Origin: Pyrenula massariospora
Taxonomy: Eukaryota > Ascomycota > Eurotiomycetes > Pyrenulales > Pyrenulaceae
Assembly: GCA_021030905.1 (NCBI GenBank)
Contig: JAGFMI010000007.1
Coordinates: forward strand, 310,001 to 374,000
DNA length: 64,000 bases
Direction: 5' to 3'
Within the stretch, counting starts at the first letter, position 1, and each line of letters starts with the position of its first letter. The notes below the pieces were generated by a model, which saw nothing but the letters and a program-made list of their open reading frames with translations, was not told the DNA's origin and made no database searches. Both the position numbers and the translations under genes were made by a program. Below, in pieces: positions 33,754 to 44,311 of this stretch.

Positions 33754-36150
33754 TCAGGCTGATTCGATCTCCTTCTTAACCCACTTCTCAAGGCCGCCTT
33801 TCGCAATAATCTCCTGGACATTTGGAGGAAGCTCACCGACCTTCTCTGTCCATTTCCGTCCGCCTGTGCCTTCTTCAATTTCGATTTGGCTGTGCTTCAC
33901 ATCCCAGACTAATCTCCAGCCAGTTCTTCTTGTCAAAATCTTTTCTTGAGGTATAGGAGGATTTGGAGGGGGCGAATCGAGCGACTGTCTATTCTCCGCT
34001 GGTTCTGTAATTTCCTTCGCGGCGGAAGATAAGTTCTCATCCGCGAATTTCTCACGTAGTCTTCGGATTAGACGAGGCACTTCGAGGCCCATGAGTGCGT
34101 TGTTGATGCTGTTGCGGGAGAAGATATTGCCGAAGCTTCCGGCGACAACCAGAGGGATCTTCCTGGCAAGGATGGCCGTCGCTGCTTGCTCTCTGGAGCT
34201 GCCGCATCCAAAGTTGAAACCCGAAACTAGGATGTCCCCAGCTCTCGCAATAGAAGAGAAAGTAGGATCGTAATTTTCCATACACACCTCTGCCATCTTC
34301 TCCACAGGTACATTGTCCTGATACGTATACTTTCCAGGATAGATGCCATCAGTATTGATATTATCAGCATCACAAAAGACGATCTCTCCCTCAACTTTCT
34401 CTGGGAAGCCGGGATACACCTCTGTAAGACTACTCGTGGTTGCAGTCTGAGAGGTTTCAGCTCCAAGGTTCCTTTGGCCTTCGTCAATCATGCTATCGAG
34501 TTGTCCGATGATTTTCTCGAGGGCTTGTTCGGCATTGATCATCCTGTCTTCTTCCTTCGTGCCATCGCCCTCGCCTCTCACAACACCAGACCACTCTTCA
34601 GGCTTCTCGTACCAACCTGGACTACTGATTCTCCCGCTCAGAGCACTGGCAGCAACAACCTCAGGACTTGCCAAGTACGCTTTGGCATCCGTACTACCCA
34701 TTCTTCCCTTAAAATTGCGATTCGTGGCGCTAATGCCGACTTCCCCTGGTTCGAGAAGACCTACTCCCAGGCCGATACAAGGCCCGCAACCAGCTGGCAG
34801 CGGATGGGCACCAGCTTCAATCAGTGCCTGCCAGTCGCCTTGTTCTTCGGCTGCTTGCTGCTCAGGGAGTGACGCTGCTGCGATATAAAATTTAACACCA
34901 TCCGCAATAGGTGGTATATGTCCGCCATTATCTTTGGCGGCCTCCTTAAAAACCTTGGCCGCAGCCCCAAGATCAGACGCGCGAGAATTCGTGCATGATA
35001 CCAAGTATGCTTTATCAATTCGAATGTTTTGCGGTTCAAGCTCACTTAGGGGGGTGGCAACCTTGACCGAATTGGGTCCTGACACGTATGGAGAGAGTGT
35101 TGATAGGTCGAGATGTAGGTATTTAGCATATGTTGCCCCTTGATCAGCCACCAATCGAGTTTCAAAAAGCTGATCGAGTTTAGCGTGCGTTAAACGTTTA
35201 TGTGTCGTCGAGTCTGGCGTCTTATGCATGGCAGCATCCGTTGCCTTAGATCTTAGCCAGCCTTGTAGAATCATATCCATTGGAAAGAGACCTGTCAAGG
35301 CTCCCCACTCAGTGGTCATGTTTGCGATCGTCAGACGGTCATCAACCGGAATGCTACGGAGCGTCTCTTCGGACCCTGTGAATTCAAGGGCATGGTTGAG
35401 CACTTCGTCCTTGCTAAAAAGACCACAGAGCGCCACAATCACGTCTTTGCCGGTGACGCCTTTCGGAAGTGTGCCAGTAAAAGTAATTTTTGCCACGGGT
35501 GGGATCTGCCACCATGTGCGTCCTGTAGCCCAAATACTGGCTGCATCCGTCCTCACAACAGGCGTGCCTAGACAGCCTATGCCGCCGTACATGTTTGTAT
35601 GACTGTCGGAGGCCACAACCAGAGCTCCTGGCCACGCGTAGCCTTCTTCAACCATTATCTGATGGCCAATTCCTCTCCCCGCTGGATAGAAATCCACACC
35701 TTGTTGTTTGGCAAACTCCTCTATCTGCCTATATTTTTGCAAATTCTTTTTACTTTTATTCTGCACATCGTGATCCAGAGTCATGACTATCTGCCTTGAG
35801 TCCTTCAATTCTGAAGCGCCTATTGACAAAAATTTGGATATGACTGGCATTGAATTGTCGTGCGTCATGCAATGATATGGTGCAATGGTCACATAGTCTC
35901 CCGCCTTCACAAATTTGCCTTTGGCCAGGCCGACAGCATATTGTTGGACGATCTTCTCTGTCAAGGTTTGCGGAAACTTCGCTGGGGTCTTGAGGGTTGC
36001 TAGTATAGAAGAGGATTTTGGATCTTCAAGCTGCGCGTGAAAAACGTCTTGCCTCTGACGAACCGAGGCAGAAAATGGGCGGGCTACATTGGTCAATTGG
36101 CGCACTCGAACACACGAGAGGGAGGGGCGAGAAATAAAAGCAAGATTCAT
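33754..36150 (-). CDS. LYS4: homoaconitase, mitochondrial (lysine biosynthesis)
   Basis: A single exon encodes 798 residues. The Arg/Ser-rich N-terminus ([19 protein letters not shown]...[11 protein letters not shown]) looks like a mitochondrial targeting sequence. The aconitase superfamily body includes [54 protein letters not shown] and [18 protein letters not shown]. The iron-sulfur Cys are in [14 protein letters not shown] and [12 protein letters not shown], and the swivel domain has [18 protein letters not shown]. The enzyme converts homocitrate/homoaconitate to homoisocitrate in the fungal alpha-aminoadipate pathway. The length suits the family; a Pro/Asn-rich insertion (around [17 protein letters not shown]) sits before the last beta region. 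Divergent to SER1 across 542 bp that hold a Gcn4-type site. Confidence 0.95.
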   Translation of the reverse strand: MNLAFISRPSLSCVRVRQLTNVARPFSASVRQRQDVFHAQLEDPKSSSILATLKTPAKFPQTLTEKIVQQYAVGLAKGKFVKAGDYVTIAPYHCMTHDNSMPVISKFLSIGASELKDSRQIVMTLDHDVQNKSKKNLQKYRQIEEFAKQQGVDFYPAGRGIGHQIMVEEGYAWPGALVVASDSHTNMYGGIGCLGTPVVRTDAASIWATGRTWWQIPPVAKITFTGTLPKGVTGKDVIVALCGLFSKDEVLNHALEFTGSEETLRSIPVDDRLTIANMTTEWGALTGLFPMDMILQGWLRSKATDAAMHKTPDSTTHKRLTHAKLDQLFETRLVADQGATYAKYLHLDLSTLSPYVSGPNSVKVATPLSELEPQNIRIDKAYLVSCTNSRASDLGAAAKVFKEAAKDNGGHIPPIADGVKFYIAAASLPEQQAAEEQGDWQALIEAGAHPLPAGCGPCIGLGVGLLEPGEVGISATNRNFKGRMGSTDAKAYLASPEVVAASALSGRISSPGWYEKPEEWSGVVRGEGDGTKEEDRMINAEQALEKIIGQLDSMIDEGQRNLGAETSQTATTSSLTEVYPGFPEKVEGEIVFCDADNINTDGIYPGKYTYQDNVPVEKMAEVCMENYDPTFSSIARAGDILVSGFNFGCGSSREQAATAILARKIPLVVAGSFGNIFSRNSINNALMGLEVPRLIRRLREKFADENLSSAAKEITEPAENRQSLDSPPPNPPIPQEKILTRRTGWRLVWDVKHSQIEIEEGTGGRKWTEKVGELPPNVQEIIAKGGLEKWVKKEIESA

Positions 36151-36692
36151 ATTGAAGCTTTTTGTATCATTTCAGAATCTATAACCACCAAAACTTCGCT
36201 GAAATGAAGAAACAGCGGCGAGGTCAACTCGTCTCTCGCTTTGCGAAAACTGTAGAAATGGAGCTCCAAAAATTATGAGATTCCCAAAAGCGCCAAGATT
36301 TGTCTGGCCGTGGGGCCGCGGGAAAACTGCGGCACGACAAAGGCACGACATCCATGCCACGAATGGATGCAAAGGATCGGGGGTCTGTGAGAATGCTTCA
36401 ACGGACCGAAGAATGCAAATGGATGAGTCATATCATTTTCTTCGAAAGAATCTTCCAAGAAGTAGACTCAAAATCCGCTTGAAGGCGTCGAGTATTTAAC
36501 TTTTTACAAGAGTCCGGCTAGTTTGTTGCAAAAATTTAAGTTCCGCAAAGTTATTTGGGGGAAATTCAGAGTAGTATCAACCGCCGCAGGTCCCGGTTTG
36601 TGAACCCTGTAAGCAGAAATTCGCGCCTCTAGACTCGTCTTCATACCAAGGTGACTGGCCAGCTTCGAGGACTGTACAAATAGTCTGATCAA
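36151..36692. promoter_or_regulatory. shared divergent promoter of LYS4 and SER1
   Basis: This 542-bp region separates the two start codons. It contains the palindromic Gcn4/CpcA site listed separately. I see no gene in it. Confidence 0.6.
36423..36431. promoter_or_regulatory. palindromic Gcn4/CpcA site ATGAGTCAT
   Basis: ATGAGTCAT is the optimal 9-bp palindrome for yeast Gcn4 and its filamentous homologues (CPC1/CpcA). It sits about 270 bp from both start codons, in the middle of the LYS4-SER1 promoter. Both genes are amino-acid biosynthetic, the standard target class. The match is exact; occupancy is inferred. Confidence 0.7.
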
Positions 36693-38066
36693 ATGCCGTC
36701 GAGGAAGGAAGTTGCATATTTTGGTGCTGGCCCGGCACCATTACCGACGCACATCATTGAAGCTGGTGCAAAAGCCTTTGTCAATTTCAATGATAGCGGC
36801 CTCGGGCTGGCAGAAATTTCGCACCGTTCACCAACTGCAAATGCTGTCCTGGCAGAAGCAAAAGGAGCTTTAGTCGATCTTCTTGACATACCAGACAGTT
36901 ATGAGATTCTGTTCATGCAAGCAGGAGGCAGTGGTGAATTTAGTGCGGTAGTGCAGAATTTAGTCCCTGCTTGGATTGAGAGGAGGCGCGCCAAGATCGA
37001 AAAAGAGCTCGAGGCGGAAGGCAGGAACAATGAAGCTACCCTAGTGGAGAATTTGAAGGCATGCATTGAAAATGAACTTCGTGTCGATTATCTTGTGACT
37101 GGATCGTGGTCACTGAAAGCCTCCCAGGAGGCTGCGAGGCTCATTGGATCACAATATGTCAATGTCGCTCTTGACGCGCGAAAGGCCAAGGACGGAAAGT
37201 TTGGCAAGATTCCAGATGAATCAACATGGACTCTAACCAAGACAAAGAAAGAAGGCGGAAAAGCGGCACCCGCCTTCGTCTATTACTGTGACAACGAGAC
37301 TGTGGATGGCGTCGAATTTCAGGGTTTTCCAAAATGCCTCGACTCTCAAGGCGCAGCAGACGAGGGTGACGACAGGCTAGTGGTCGCTGATATGTCCTCG
37401 AATTTTCTCAGCAGAAAGGTGGATGTCGGAAAATTTGCCGTTATTTTCGTATGACAGCTTTATATTTTACTAGCCTGCTGCTGATTAGACCCCTAGGGTG
37501 GAGCCCAGAAGAATATCGGTATCACTGGCATAACGATTGTCATCGTCCGCAAATCACTTCTTCCACCTCAGACCGCGACGCCGAAAGCTTCCCTTTTGCA
37601 CCAGCTTCCAGTTGGCGGCTTGCCAGCCCCTGTCGTCCTCGATTATGCAACAATCGCAAAGAATAATTCGCTGTACAATACGCTGCCAATTTTCAACCTT
37701 TGGATTGCCGGACAGGTCATGACTGACCTTGTCAAATCGTTTGGTGCAAAGAAAGTTGGAGGGCAGGAAGTAATAGCCAACAAAAAGGCCGAGATTCTAT
37801 ATGAGGTCCTGGACAGATTTTCCGACGTGTACACAATAGTGCCGGATAAGTCGTGTCGAAGCCGTATGAATATCTGTTTCAGGGTTTATGGTGGCAATGC
37901 AGAGGAAGAGAAGCGGTTTTTGAGTGGAGCAGAGCAGAGGCTACTACAGGGAATCAAGGGCCATCGTTCAGTGGGTGGTATTCGCATATCAAACTACAAT
38001 GCTGTTCCTCTGGAGAACGTTCTGACATTGAAGACATATCTGGAACACTTTCCAACCACGAAATAG
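36693..38066 (+). CDS. SER1: phosphoserine aminotransferase
   Basis: Exons are 36693-37448 and 37497-38066, with a 48-nt intron (GTATGA...CTAG, phase 0); the product is 441 residues. The N-terminus YFGAGPAPLPTHIIEAG and GLGLAEISHRSPTANAVL are the SerC start. FMQAGGSGEFSAVVQNL is the cofactor-phosphate region. Splicing rebuilds GGAQKNIGITGITIVIV with the PLP Lys at about 257. PDKSCRSRMNICFRV and HRSVGGIRISNYNAVPL are C-terminal substrate-binding blocks. The enzyme makes phosphoserine from 3-phosphohydroxypyruvate in serine synthesis, in the cytosol. The protein is longer than bacterial SerC because of a fungal insertion around residues 100-130 (KIEKELEAEGRNNEATLVEN). Confidence 0.94.
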
Positions 38067-38460
38067 AGCAAAGTCTGGCTTTAGTAGGATATCCTGGTCA
38101 ACTAGATCTTCAACAGTCTAGACGTTTTGATATATTAAAATGGAACTGCCTTGCTAAATTATGGAAACAAAATAATGGCCGAGAGTGAAGGTTATAGATG
38201 CGCGACTTCACAGATCAGGAGTCTAAGATTGAAAATAGGGCTAGTGAGGAGGAAAGGGGGAGACGTTTTTTGACGGAATCCTTGTAAGCACAAGCCAGCG
38301 CTTAATCAAATTAGGCGTAAATCTTTACCGACACCCCGGGTCAGAGTGCGGGAGCATTCCGGATAAGGACAAACAACGGCTTTCTACTCGAGCTAACAAA
38401 TACAAGAGCCACACTCGTTCTGAGACTCTAGGTCTCCACAGCAAGCTTGGGACAGCCGAG
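38067..38460. other. spacer between SER1 and SEC22
   Basis: This region holds the 3' flank of SER1 and the 5' flank of SEC22. I see no gene or repeat. Confidence 0.55.
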
Positions 38461-39386
38461 ATGGCGATACTATCCACTCAAATAGCCCGACTAGACGGTT
38501 TGAATCTCTTTCTTAAGGTATCAGCTAGATACTGACCGGTTTGCAGGGCTGATGCTAGCGGCATCAGTAGACTCGGAGCAGGTTCGTTGTCACTGACCCT
38601 GCAAAGACCTGGCAGCGTGGGATCTTGAACTTAATGAAGTCCCCGGCAAATCACTGTCAACATGTACGGGAAACTTTTCTGACTCAACTGCTATGTACAG
38701 GCCGAATCAGATATCTCCGAGATCAAAACACAGGCCAAAATGATCTTCCGCAGACTGAACCGCAACAGCGAGCAACAAGCGAGTATCGAATCCGAACAAT
38801 ACACTCTCCAGTATGCGACCCTTTCATCCACCTGCTAGTTGCGCTGGCTAACAGTGTCCCAGCTACCTAATCCGAGATTCTGTCTGCTTCCTCTGCATAT
38901 GCGAACGTTCGTACCCTCGAAAGCTTGCCTTCACATACCTTTCCGATATTGCAACCGAGTTCACCACCAACTATCCTTCCCAACAATATCTTGCTCCTAC
39001 CACGAAGCCATACGCTTTCGTTGCGTTTGACACTTTTATCCAACGGACGAAGAAGACGTACCAAGATTCCCGGGCATCTCAAAATCTAGACAAGTTGAAT
39101 GATGAGCTGAGAGATGTGACGAAGGTCATGACGAAGAATATTGAAGATTTACTCTACCGAGGGGATAGTTTGGAGCGGATGGGGGAGATGAGTGGCAGAT
39201 TACGAGAAGATAGTAGGAAGTACAGGAAGGCAGCTGTGAGGATCAATTGGGAGCTGCTGCTGAAGCAGGTAAGCTCCATCACCAACTCTCGGAAGGTTCC
39301 AGCAGAAGTGACAAATATGACAGTATGGACCCTTTGCGGCTCTCGGTTTCATCATGCTTTTCTTCATATGGTGGCGATTTCTCTAG
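38461..39386 (+). CDS. SEC22: SNARE Sec22
   Basis: Five exons are 38461-38497, 38547-38581, 38701-38810, 38863-39268 and 39324-39386; introns are 49, 119, 52 and 55 nt and all phases agree. The product is 216 residues, the usual Sec22 length. The longin domain begins MAILSTQIARLDG, then LMLAASVDSEQAESDISEIK, and includes CFLCICERSYPRKLAFTYLSD. The SNARE helix is LNDELRDVTKVMTKNIEDLL with the central Arg in YRGDSLERM. The C-terminal anchor follows YGPFAALGFIMLFFIWW. Sec22 is an R-SNARE for ER-Golgi traffic. As a tail-anchored protein it is a GET-pathway client in principle. The last exon encodes only the membrane anchor. Confidence 0.95.
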
Positions 39387-39545
39387 ACCCTTTTCGCCCA
39401 TTTTTCCTCTCCATCGCCAGCATTTTTGCATGTATATGATACCCCTTGGCATTGTACATATATAGATCTTTCACATCACGCCAGCACGATTGTCGGCGAA
39501 TGCGCATGTCTTTTTCGAAAGCAACGACTTCATCTACCCATCGTC

Positions 39546-40738
39546 TCAGATCTCATCCTCCTCCTCATCAAAATCATCCTCAACCCCCATATCATACAAA
39601 ATCCTCCCACCCTCCCCCCCACCATCACCCTTCTGCGCATCAAAATACGGCAACACAACCCCCTCCCTCTCCCTCCTCTGCCGCTCCGTCAACCCCAACT
39701 CAAACGTCAACCCGCCCAACCCCTCCCCTCCCCCACCCTTCTCAACCTCCCTCCGAAACGCCGGGTGGTCGTCCAGCAGCACAACATGCTCCCTCTGGTC
39801 CCGCGCCGTCCACCGCCTCTGGCTTTTAGCAGTGGGCAAGACGTACCACTCCCGCACCTCTCGTCCGGATTTGCGCCGGTGCTCCATCTCGATCACCACG
39901 CCGCGCCATTCGGGGGGGAGGAGGTGGTCGTGCTGGCCGATCACGACGCCTTCTTTTTCTTCGCGGAGGCCGAAGGCGGGGGTTGGGAGGCTGCGGTCGC
40001 GCGCGGATTTTTCGGCGAGGAGGGCGGGGAGGGAGTGGAGGGTGAGGAGGGTGGTTGAGAGGTAGGTTAGGGTTGTTAAAGGGGTGGGGACGTAGGGGGA
40101 GGGGGGAGCGGGGAGGGGGACGTCGGTGTGATAGACAGCTACGAGGGAGATGGAGGTGTTTGGGCAGGCTGGGGGTGGAGTGAGGAGGGAAGAGAGGTAG
40201 GTTGTTAGAGAGAAGTTGGGGGATGGGTGGGAGCTTAGAGGGGTGAGGGAGTCGAGGATTAGGGTGAAGCCTTGCGGAAGGTGGAGAGTTAGCCCGTGCT
40301 GGGATCATGGGGAAAGTTGAAGGAGCAGAACCGGGTCTTACGTTTTGTTGTGGACGAGGTGTACGACTTGGATATCAGGGCGGATATTTGACGGGCAGTC
40401 TCCTTTTCATCATGTCGCCAAGCTTCGACGAAGGTTTCTGTTTCCGGAGGCCGGCGAATGGATTCAAAAGCAACAAAGATCGTCGTAACTTTTGCTTCCT
40501 ATCACGTGTACGATTAGAACTGGGCCGGACAAGACTTTACTGTGGAAGCTGGTGATAGTGAAATTACATCACAACCTACGTTCGCTCTTCGTATGTATTC
40601 TTGAATTAAAGGTCTAGATGGTTGTCCTAGGGAATCTAAAATCAGAGTGAATGGAGAAGCTGTATCTCCTTGGCTCAAAAGCTTTGAGATGAGGAGTAGA
40701 TTATGGGTCCGGCGATTTGCGAGGCTCGGGTGACTCAT
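39546..40738 (-). CDS. ELP5: Elongator complex protein 5
   Basis: Exons are 40738-40580, 40498-40342 and 40270-39546, with introns of 81 and 71 nt; the product is 346 residues. The start at 40738 matches the family N-terminus: MSHPSLANRRTHNLLLISKL. Splicing gives YIRRANEAKVTTIFVAFES, a middle TLILDSLTPL strand, LVAVYHTDVPLP, and LLAEKSARDRSLPTPAFGLR. The C-terminus reads GLTERQRREREGVVLPYFDA and then GGRILYDMGVEDDFDEEEDE. These are the signature blocks of Elp5/Iki1. With Elp4 and Elp6 it forms the RecA-like ring of Elongator, which modifies wobble uridine in tRNA. The third exon is strongly C-rich at its 5' end and G-rich at its 3' end. Its 3' end converges on SEC22 with 159 bp between stops, and its start is divergent to SNRNP27. 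Confidence 0.92.
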
Positions 40739-41035
40739 CCTTCGTCCGAACGTGAACTCATGCAAGCAGGACTGAGAATTCTAAATCAGATATTCTAACG
40801 ATCAGGCTATTCCTACATACAAAAATCTCAAGCCCGCGGCGGTGCATTTGGTCTTTCACATGGTTTTCCTCTAGCGGCGGTTAGGGAAGCCACCCCCGTA
40901 AGGTCACGTGTAGCCAAGGCCCCCGCCGGAACTCTCTAAGCGGGAACTTTGTATTTTGTCCGCGAAAAGAATTCGACCAAGGCTATAAATTCAAACTCAC
41001 GAAGAGCGGGCGACTAATCACGACACCTATATTCG

Positions 41036-41920
41036 ATGGCCCCTCTCTCGCCGTCGTCAGTTCTTGCGAAGAGAAAGAGAGATCTCGACAATTCACGAGA
41101 AGGAAGCGTCGGCGTCGAAGAAAAACGGAGTAAACATAGGGACTTCGGCCGAGAGGAGAGGAGACACAGGTCGCGCTCGAGATCACGAGAAAGACGCAGA
41201 CACTCGCGAGATGGTGTGAGATACTCTGAGAAAGATAGAGGTTCTACGCGCGATCGTGAGCGAGACGATGACCGTCGAGAACGCCAAAGAGATAGGGACA
41301 GAGACAGAGACAGGGACAGGCGAAGAGACGACAGGGATGGAGTGAGGGATCGCGAACGTGATCGAGGTGATCGAAGAGATCGTGAGCGGGATAGGCACAG
41401 GAGCAGAAGTAGGAGCAAAGACAAATACAGCTCTCGACGAGGTATGCGGTCATCGGAATTTATTTTGCGAACTCTTACTCATGAACTACCCACAGATGAC
41501 TACTCTCGAACGGAAAGAGACCGCCGGCGTTCTCGCTCTCGCTCTCCGGTGCGCAACGGGACGAAAACTTCTACACGCACCCGCTCTCCTCCTAAGGGCC
41601 CCCGAGTAGATCGAGAGAAGACCCGTGAACCTCACAACCACGTTACTGCAAAATCCGATACCAGGTCAGACTTAAGAGGCCCAAGCAAGAAGGACAGCAT
41701 GCAGGTGGACACAAACGGCGTCAGGCCGATGGATGAAGACGAAGATGACGATGATGCCATTTTAAAGAGAGTTATGGGCTTCTCAAACTTCAGAACCACA
41801 CAGAATACAAAAGTCCCCGGCAATAATATCTATGGGGTGAGGAAGGAGAAAACGGCAAAGTATCGTCAGTACATGAATCGCAGTGGAGGCTTCAACAGAC
41901 CTTTGAGTCCGACGAGATGA
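41036..41920 (+). CDS. SNRNP27: U4/U6.U5 tri-snRNP protein, SNRNP27 family
   Basis: Spliced exons are 41036-41441 and 41496-41920, giving 276 residues. The N-terminal half is an RS-like domain of Arg-Asp, Arg-Glu and Arg-Ser dipeptides. The C-terminus carries the family block: DDAILKRVMGFSNFRTTQ, VPGNNIYGVRKEKTAKYRQY and MNRSGGFNRPLSPTR. The human homologue is a tri-snRNP subunit affecting 5' splice-site choice. The intron is 54 nt with GTATGC and CACAG ends, is a multiple of three and has no stop, so an unspliced transcript would encode a 294-residue form with 18 extra residues inside the RS region. The start lies in good context and is the first Met. Confidence 0.9.
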   Translation: MAPLSPSSVLAKRKRDLDNSREGSVGVEEKRSKHRDFGREERRHRSRSRSRERRRHSRDGVRYSEKDRGSTRDRERDDDRRERQRDRDRDRDRDRRRDDRDGVRDRERDRGDRRDRERDRHRSRSRSKDKYSSRRGMRSSEFILRTLTHELPTDDYSRTERDRRRSRSRSPVRNGTKTSTRTRSPPKGPRVDREKTREPHNHVTAKSDTRSDLRGPSKKDSMQVDTNGVRPMDEDEDDDDAILKRVMGFSNFRTTQNTKVPGNNIYGVRKEKTAKYRQYMNRSGGFNRPLSPTR

Positions 41921-42413
41921 GATATTTGGTGAATGGGAGGAAATACTTACAATCGACTTTCTCTGGGGGTCGTAATGCAAGCTGTTATATGAATCACAGC
42001 AGGATTTGCGAGCTCGCATCTAGAAAACGACGATCCAGAAGGCTGGCGTACGCATTACAACTGTTTGAGCCCCTAACCTCAAATAAGTAGCGCCAGTGTC
42101 TTGCAAATGCAATTACGAATTGCGCTTCTGGTTCAAGTGGCATCGTTCGAAGACAGCATTTGCGAATGGTCCATGCACATCTCTTTCTTTGTTTATGACT
42201 CGCTTCTTATGTAGCGAGGAGTTCAAGAAATCTCTGACTTAATCCCGATGTTGACTCGTCATGGTTTTTGTGACACATCAACAAAGAGAACCGTCCTTTG
42301 TTCATTCCGAACCAAAAATGCGCTGTCTCCTCGAGTCCCCTTCACATTTCTTGGACCTCAACCCAATTTCATTAACGAGGTTCCATTATAAAAAACATTC
42401 TGAGAAAACGCCA
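41921..42413. other. spacer with a TATA-like element
   Basis: No gene is seen apart from a possible N-terminal extension of the next frame from 42261. A TATA-like ATTATAAAAAAC lies near 42385, only about 28 bp ahead of the preferred ATG. Confidence 0.5.
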
Positions 42414-42980
42414 ATGCCTCCTGTTACAAGATCCCAAACCGGATCCGCCGTCCACACCAAACACGATTCCTTGGCGCAAAGTGATCTCTCCCGCGATGCC
42501 CTCCAGTCCACAGCAAAACATAATAGCAAGCCTCGAAACGCATCCAATTCAGAATTCTCGGATCAGCCGCTAGATCCAGATTCACCCGCTGCGCCGATAA
42601 GCCACCCAGACCCAACATTCTACAGCAGAAATATCACACCAGCCGCTCCAACCCCCACAACCCAAGTCTTCGATACAAACAAATTCTCAAACTACGACCC
42701 ATCAACCGGCGTCGGCGAAGCCGTCTTCTGCAAGTCTTCCGACATAGCAACAGTCAGCCCATCCAAGCCCTCACCACCCCCGAACACGCCTCCAATCTAC
42801 TACGGACCGTCCCCATCCGCAGCAGTAGCGGCTCTAGGCGAACGTAAACGAAAGAGATCTCTGCATGGCTGGGACGGATGGATATGCCACCGGTGCGATA
42901 TGGACAACACGTCGGCGAAGTTGTGGTGCGTGATCTGCGAGCATTATACGATTGGGTGTATGGAGTGCTTTAGCTATTGA
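42414..42980 (+). CDS. hypothetical protein with C-terminal Cys-rich zinc-ribbon-like motif
   Basis: From ATG 42414 the frame encodes 188 residues (MPPVTRSQTGSAVHTKHD). The frame is open further upstream to 42261, but the leader there (FVTHQQREPSFV...) looks non-coding. Most of the protein is disordered, rich in Ser, Pro and Asn. The C-terminus reads GWDGWICHRCDMDN followed by KLWCVICEHYTIGCMECFSY. That gives three CxxC/CxxxC pairs and a leading Trp, similar to RanBP2-type or other small zinc ribbons, though spacing does not match any family I can name. Nuclear or protein-binding role is guesswork. Confidence 0.6.
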   Translation: MPPVTRSQTGSAVHTKHDSLAQSDLSRDALQSTAKHNSKPRNASNSEFSDQPLDPDSPAAPISHPDPTFYSRNITPAAPTPTTQVFDTNKFSNYDPSTGVGEAVFCKSSDIATVSPSKPSPPPNTPPIYYGPSPSAAVAALGERKRKRSLHGWDGWICHRCDMDNTSAKLWCVICEHYTIGCMECFSY

Positions 42981-43155
42981 GTTGAATTGAATTGAATGAA
43001 GTGGTTTTTAATAGGATGGTGGAATGTGAGCTGAGCGAGTACCCACCCTCCATTATCCCTCCCCTATTTAAACTCCCTTCTCAGCGTGCAACCCCACGAG
43101 CCTAAAGCGTCCAGCGCCCTCCAGCACACCACAGTATTTACCTCCTTCCCCCCTG

Positions 43156-43602
43156 TCAACCTCTCTTCCCCTTCCCCTTCCTCTTCCCAACCCTCCTCCT
43201 CTTCCTCCCCACACCCATCCCCACACCCCTCGCCAAACACATCCCCCGATAATCCCTCCTCACCCCATCTCCCCCCCTTAACCCCGCCCTCCCTCTCCCG
43301 CCCCTCGCCCGATCCTCCCGTGCCCGCGCCCGCGCTTCTAGATCCGCTGCCCGCCCCCGCCGCCGGCGGGCTTGTTTGTTCGGTTCCTCGGTCTCGGGAG
43401 CGGTGGGGGATGATAGTAGAGTCCGAGACTGATAAGCTTGTGTTTCCGGCGGGACGGGGCTCGGGGTCGGGGTCGGGGTCGGGGTGGGGGTGGGTTGCTC
43501 GCGGGCGCGGCGGAGGGCGCGGCGCTTGTCGGGGAAGTCGTCGATTAGGAGGAGGGGGTGGCGGCGTGGGGGGGAGGTGGAGCGGCTGGGCCGCTGTGGC
43601 AT
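43156..43602 (-). CDS. possible Arg-rich low-complexity protein
   Basis: The frame encodes 148 residues starting MPQRPSRSTSPPRRHPLLLIDDFPDKRRALRRARE, which looks like a genuine protein start. A TPTPTPTPTPSP tract follows, then a long Arg/Gly-rich tail. The tail may be an artefact of the G-rich composition and the true gene may be spliced or end differently. The opposite strand (43086-43721) is also open, Ser/Pro then Gly-rich, which is expected from C-rich followed by G-rich DNA. Treat this as a weak candidate. Confidence 0.3.
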   Translation of the reverse strand: MPQRPSRSTSPPRRHPLLLIDDFPDKRRALRRAREQPTPTPTPTPTPSPVPPETQAYQSRTLLSSPTAPETEEPNKQARRRRGRAADLEARARAREDRARGGRGRAGLRGGDGVRRDYRGMCLARGVGMGVGRKRRRVGKRKGKGKRG

Positions 43603-43936
43603 TGGGCGCTGTAGTGGGTTGGTTAGTGAAGTGGGTGGGGAGGGCGGAGGCTTACTTGCTGATTTGTAGGGGAGGTTTGGGGAGAGTGGGTAGGTTAGGG
43701 TTTGGGTTTTCTTGTGCGTGAGTTAGTGAAGGTATTTGGCGATTTTAGTGAGTGTATACCGGAGGTGCCGGCTCTGATGAGAGCTATGGAATATTGGGGT
43801 GGGTAGGTGGGGGAGTAGTGGAATAGAATTTGATGGACGCTGCTTTCTAACAAGTCTGGAATTGCGAAGATTTGGATAAGAAGGAGGCGAAGGAGCTTGT
43901 AGGAAAGAGACCGGCTCTCAAAGAAAAGGACAAAAG

Positions 43937-44311
43937 TTGTCTGGACAAATGTATGGAATCTTAAGCAGCGGTGGTGGCGTACTGGTACTTTTTGGAAACG
44001 CATTTCTACCTCTGGAAAGCGGCTTCAAGCTGAAAAGAGCATTGAATGGAGATGAAACACTACAAGAGATCGAGAATCTTCTGGACTGCCAGGAGGAAGA
44101 GGGACACGTGGAAAGCGAATATAGTCATCGCTCTCACAGTGACGAAGAAGAGCGTAACAAGAGTGACGAAGGCGGCATGCAGGGTGTAGAAGAAGAACCA
44201 TCTGAGATCTTCGAATATGGATTCGATTGGGAGGAATACTACAAAGACAGAAATGACAGCGGTGGTCATAAGAGTTCTGAAGACAAGCTGGACGAATCTA
44301 TGGTCGAATAA
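43937..44311 (+). CDS. possible small acidic protein
   Basis: The frame encodes 124 residues: MSGQMYGILSSGGGVLVLF then a segment rich in Glu and Asp (HSDEEERNKSDEGG, EYGFDWEEYYKDRND). There is no domain I recognise and no clear neighbour relationship. The even acidic composition makes it more protein-like than random frames in the region, but it may be the 3' part of a spliced gene or not expressed. Confidence 0.3.
   Translation: MSGQMYGILSSGGGVLVLFGNAFLPLESGFKLKRALNGDETLQEIENLLDCQEEEGHVESEYSHRSHSDEEERNKSDEGGMQGVEEEPSEIFEYGFDWEEYYKDRNDSGGHKSSEDKLDESMVE

Noticed and set aside
43086-43721. Plus-strand 211-codon Ser/Pro then Gly-rich frame
   Set aside because: Open only because of C-rich then G-rich composition; the minus frame has a better start.
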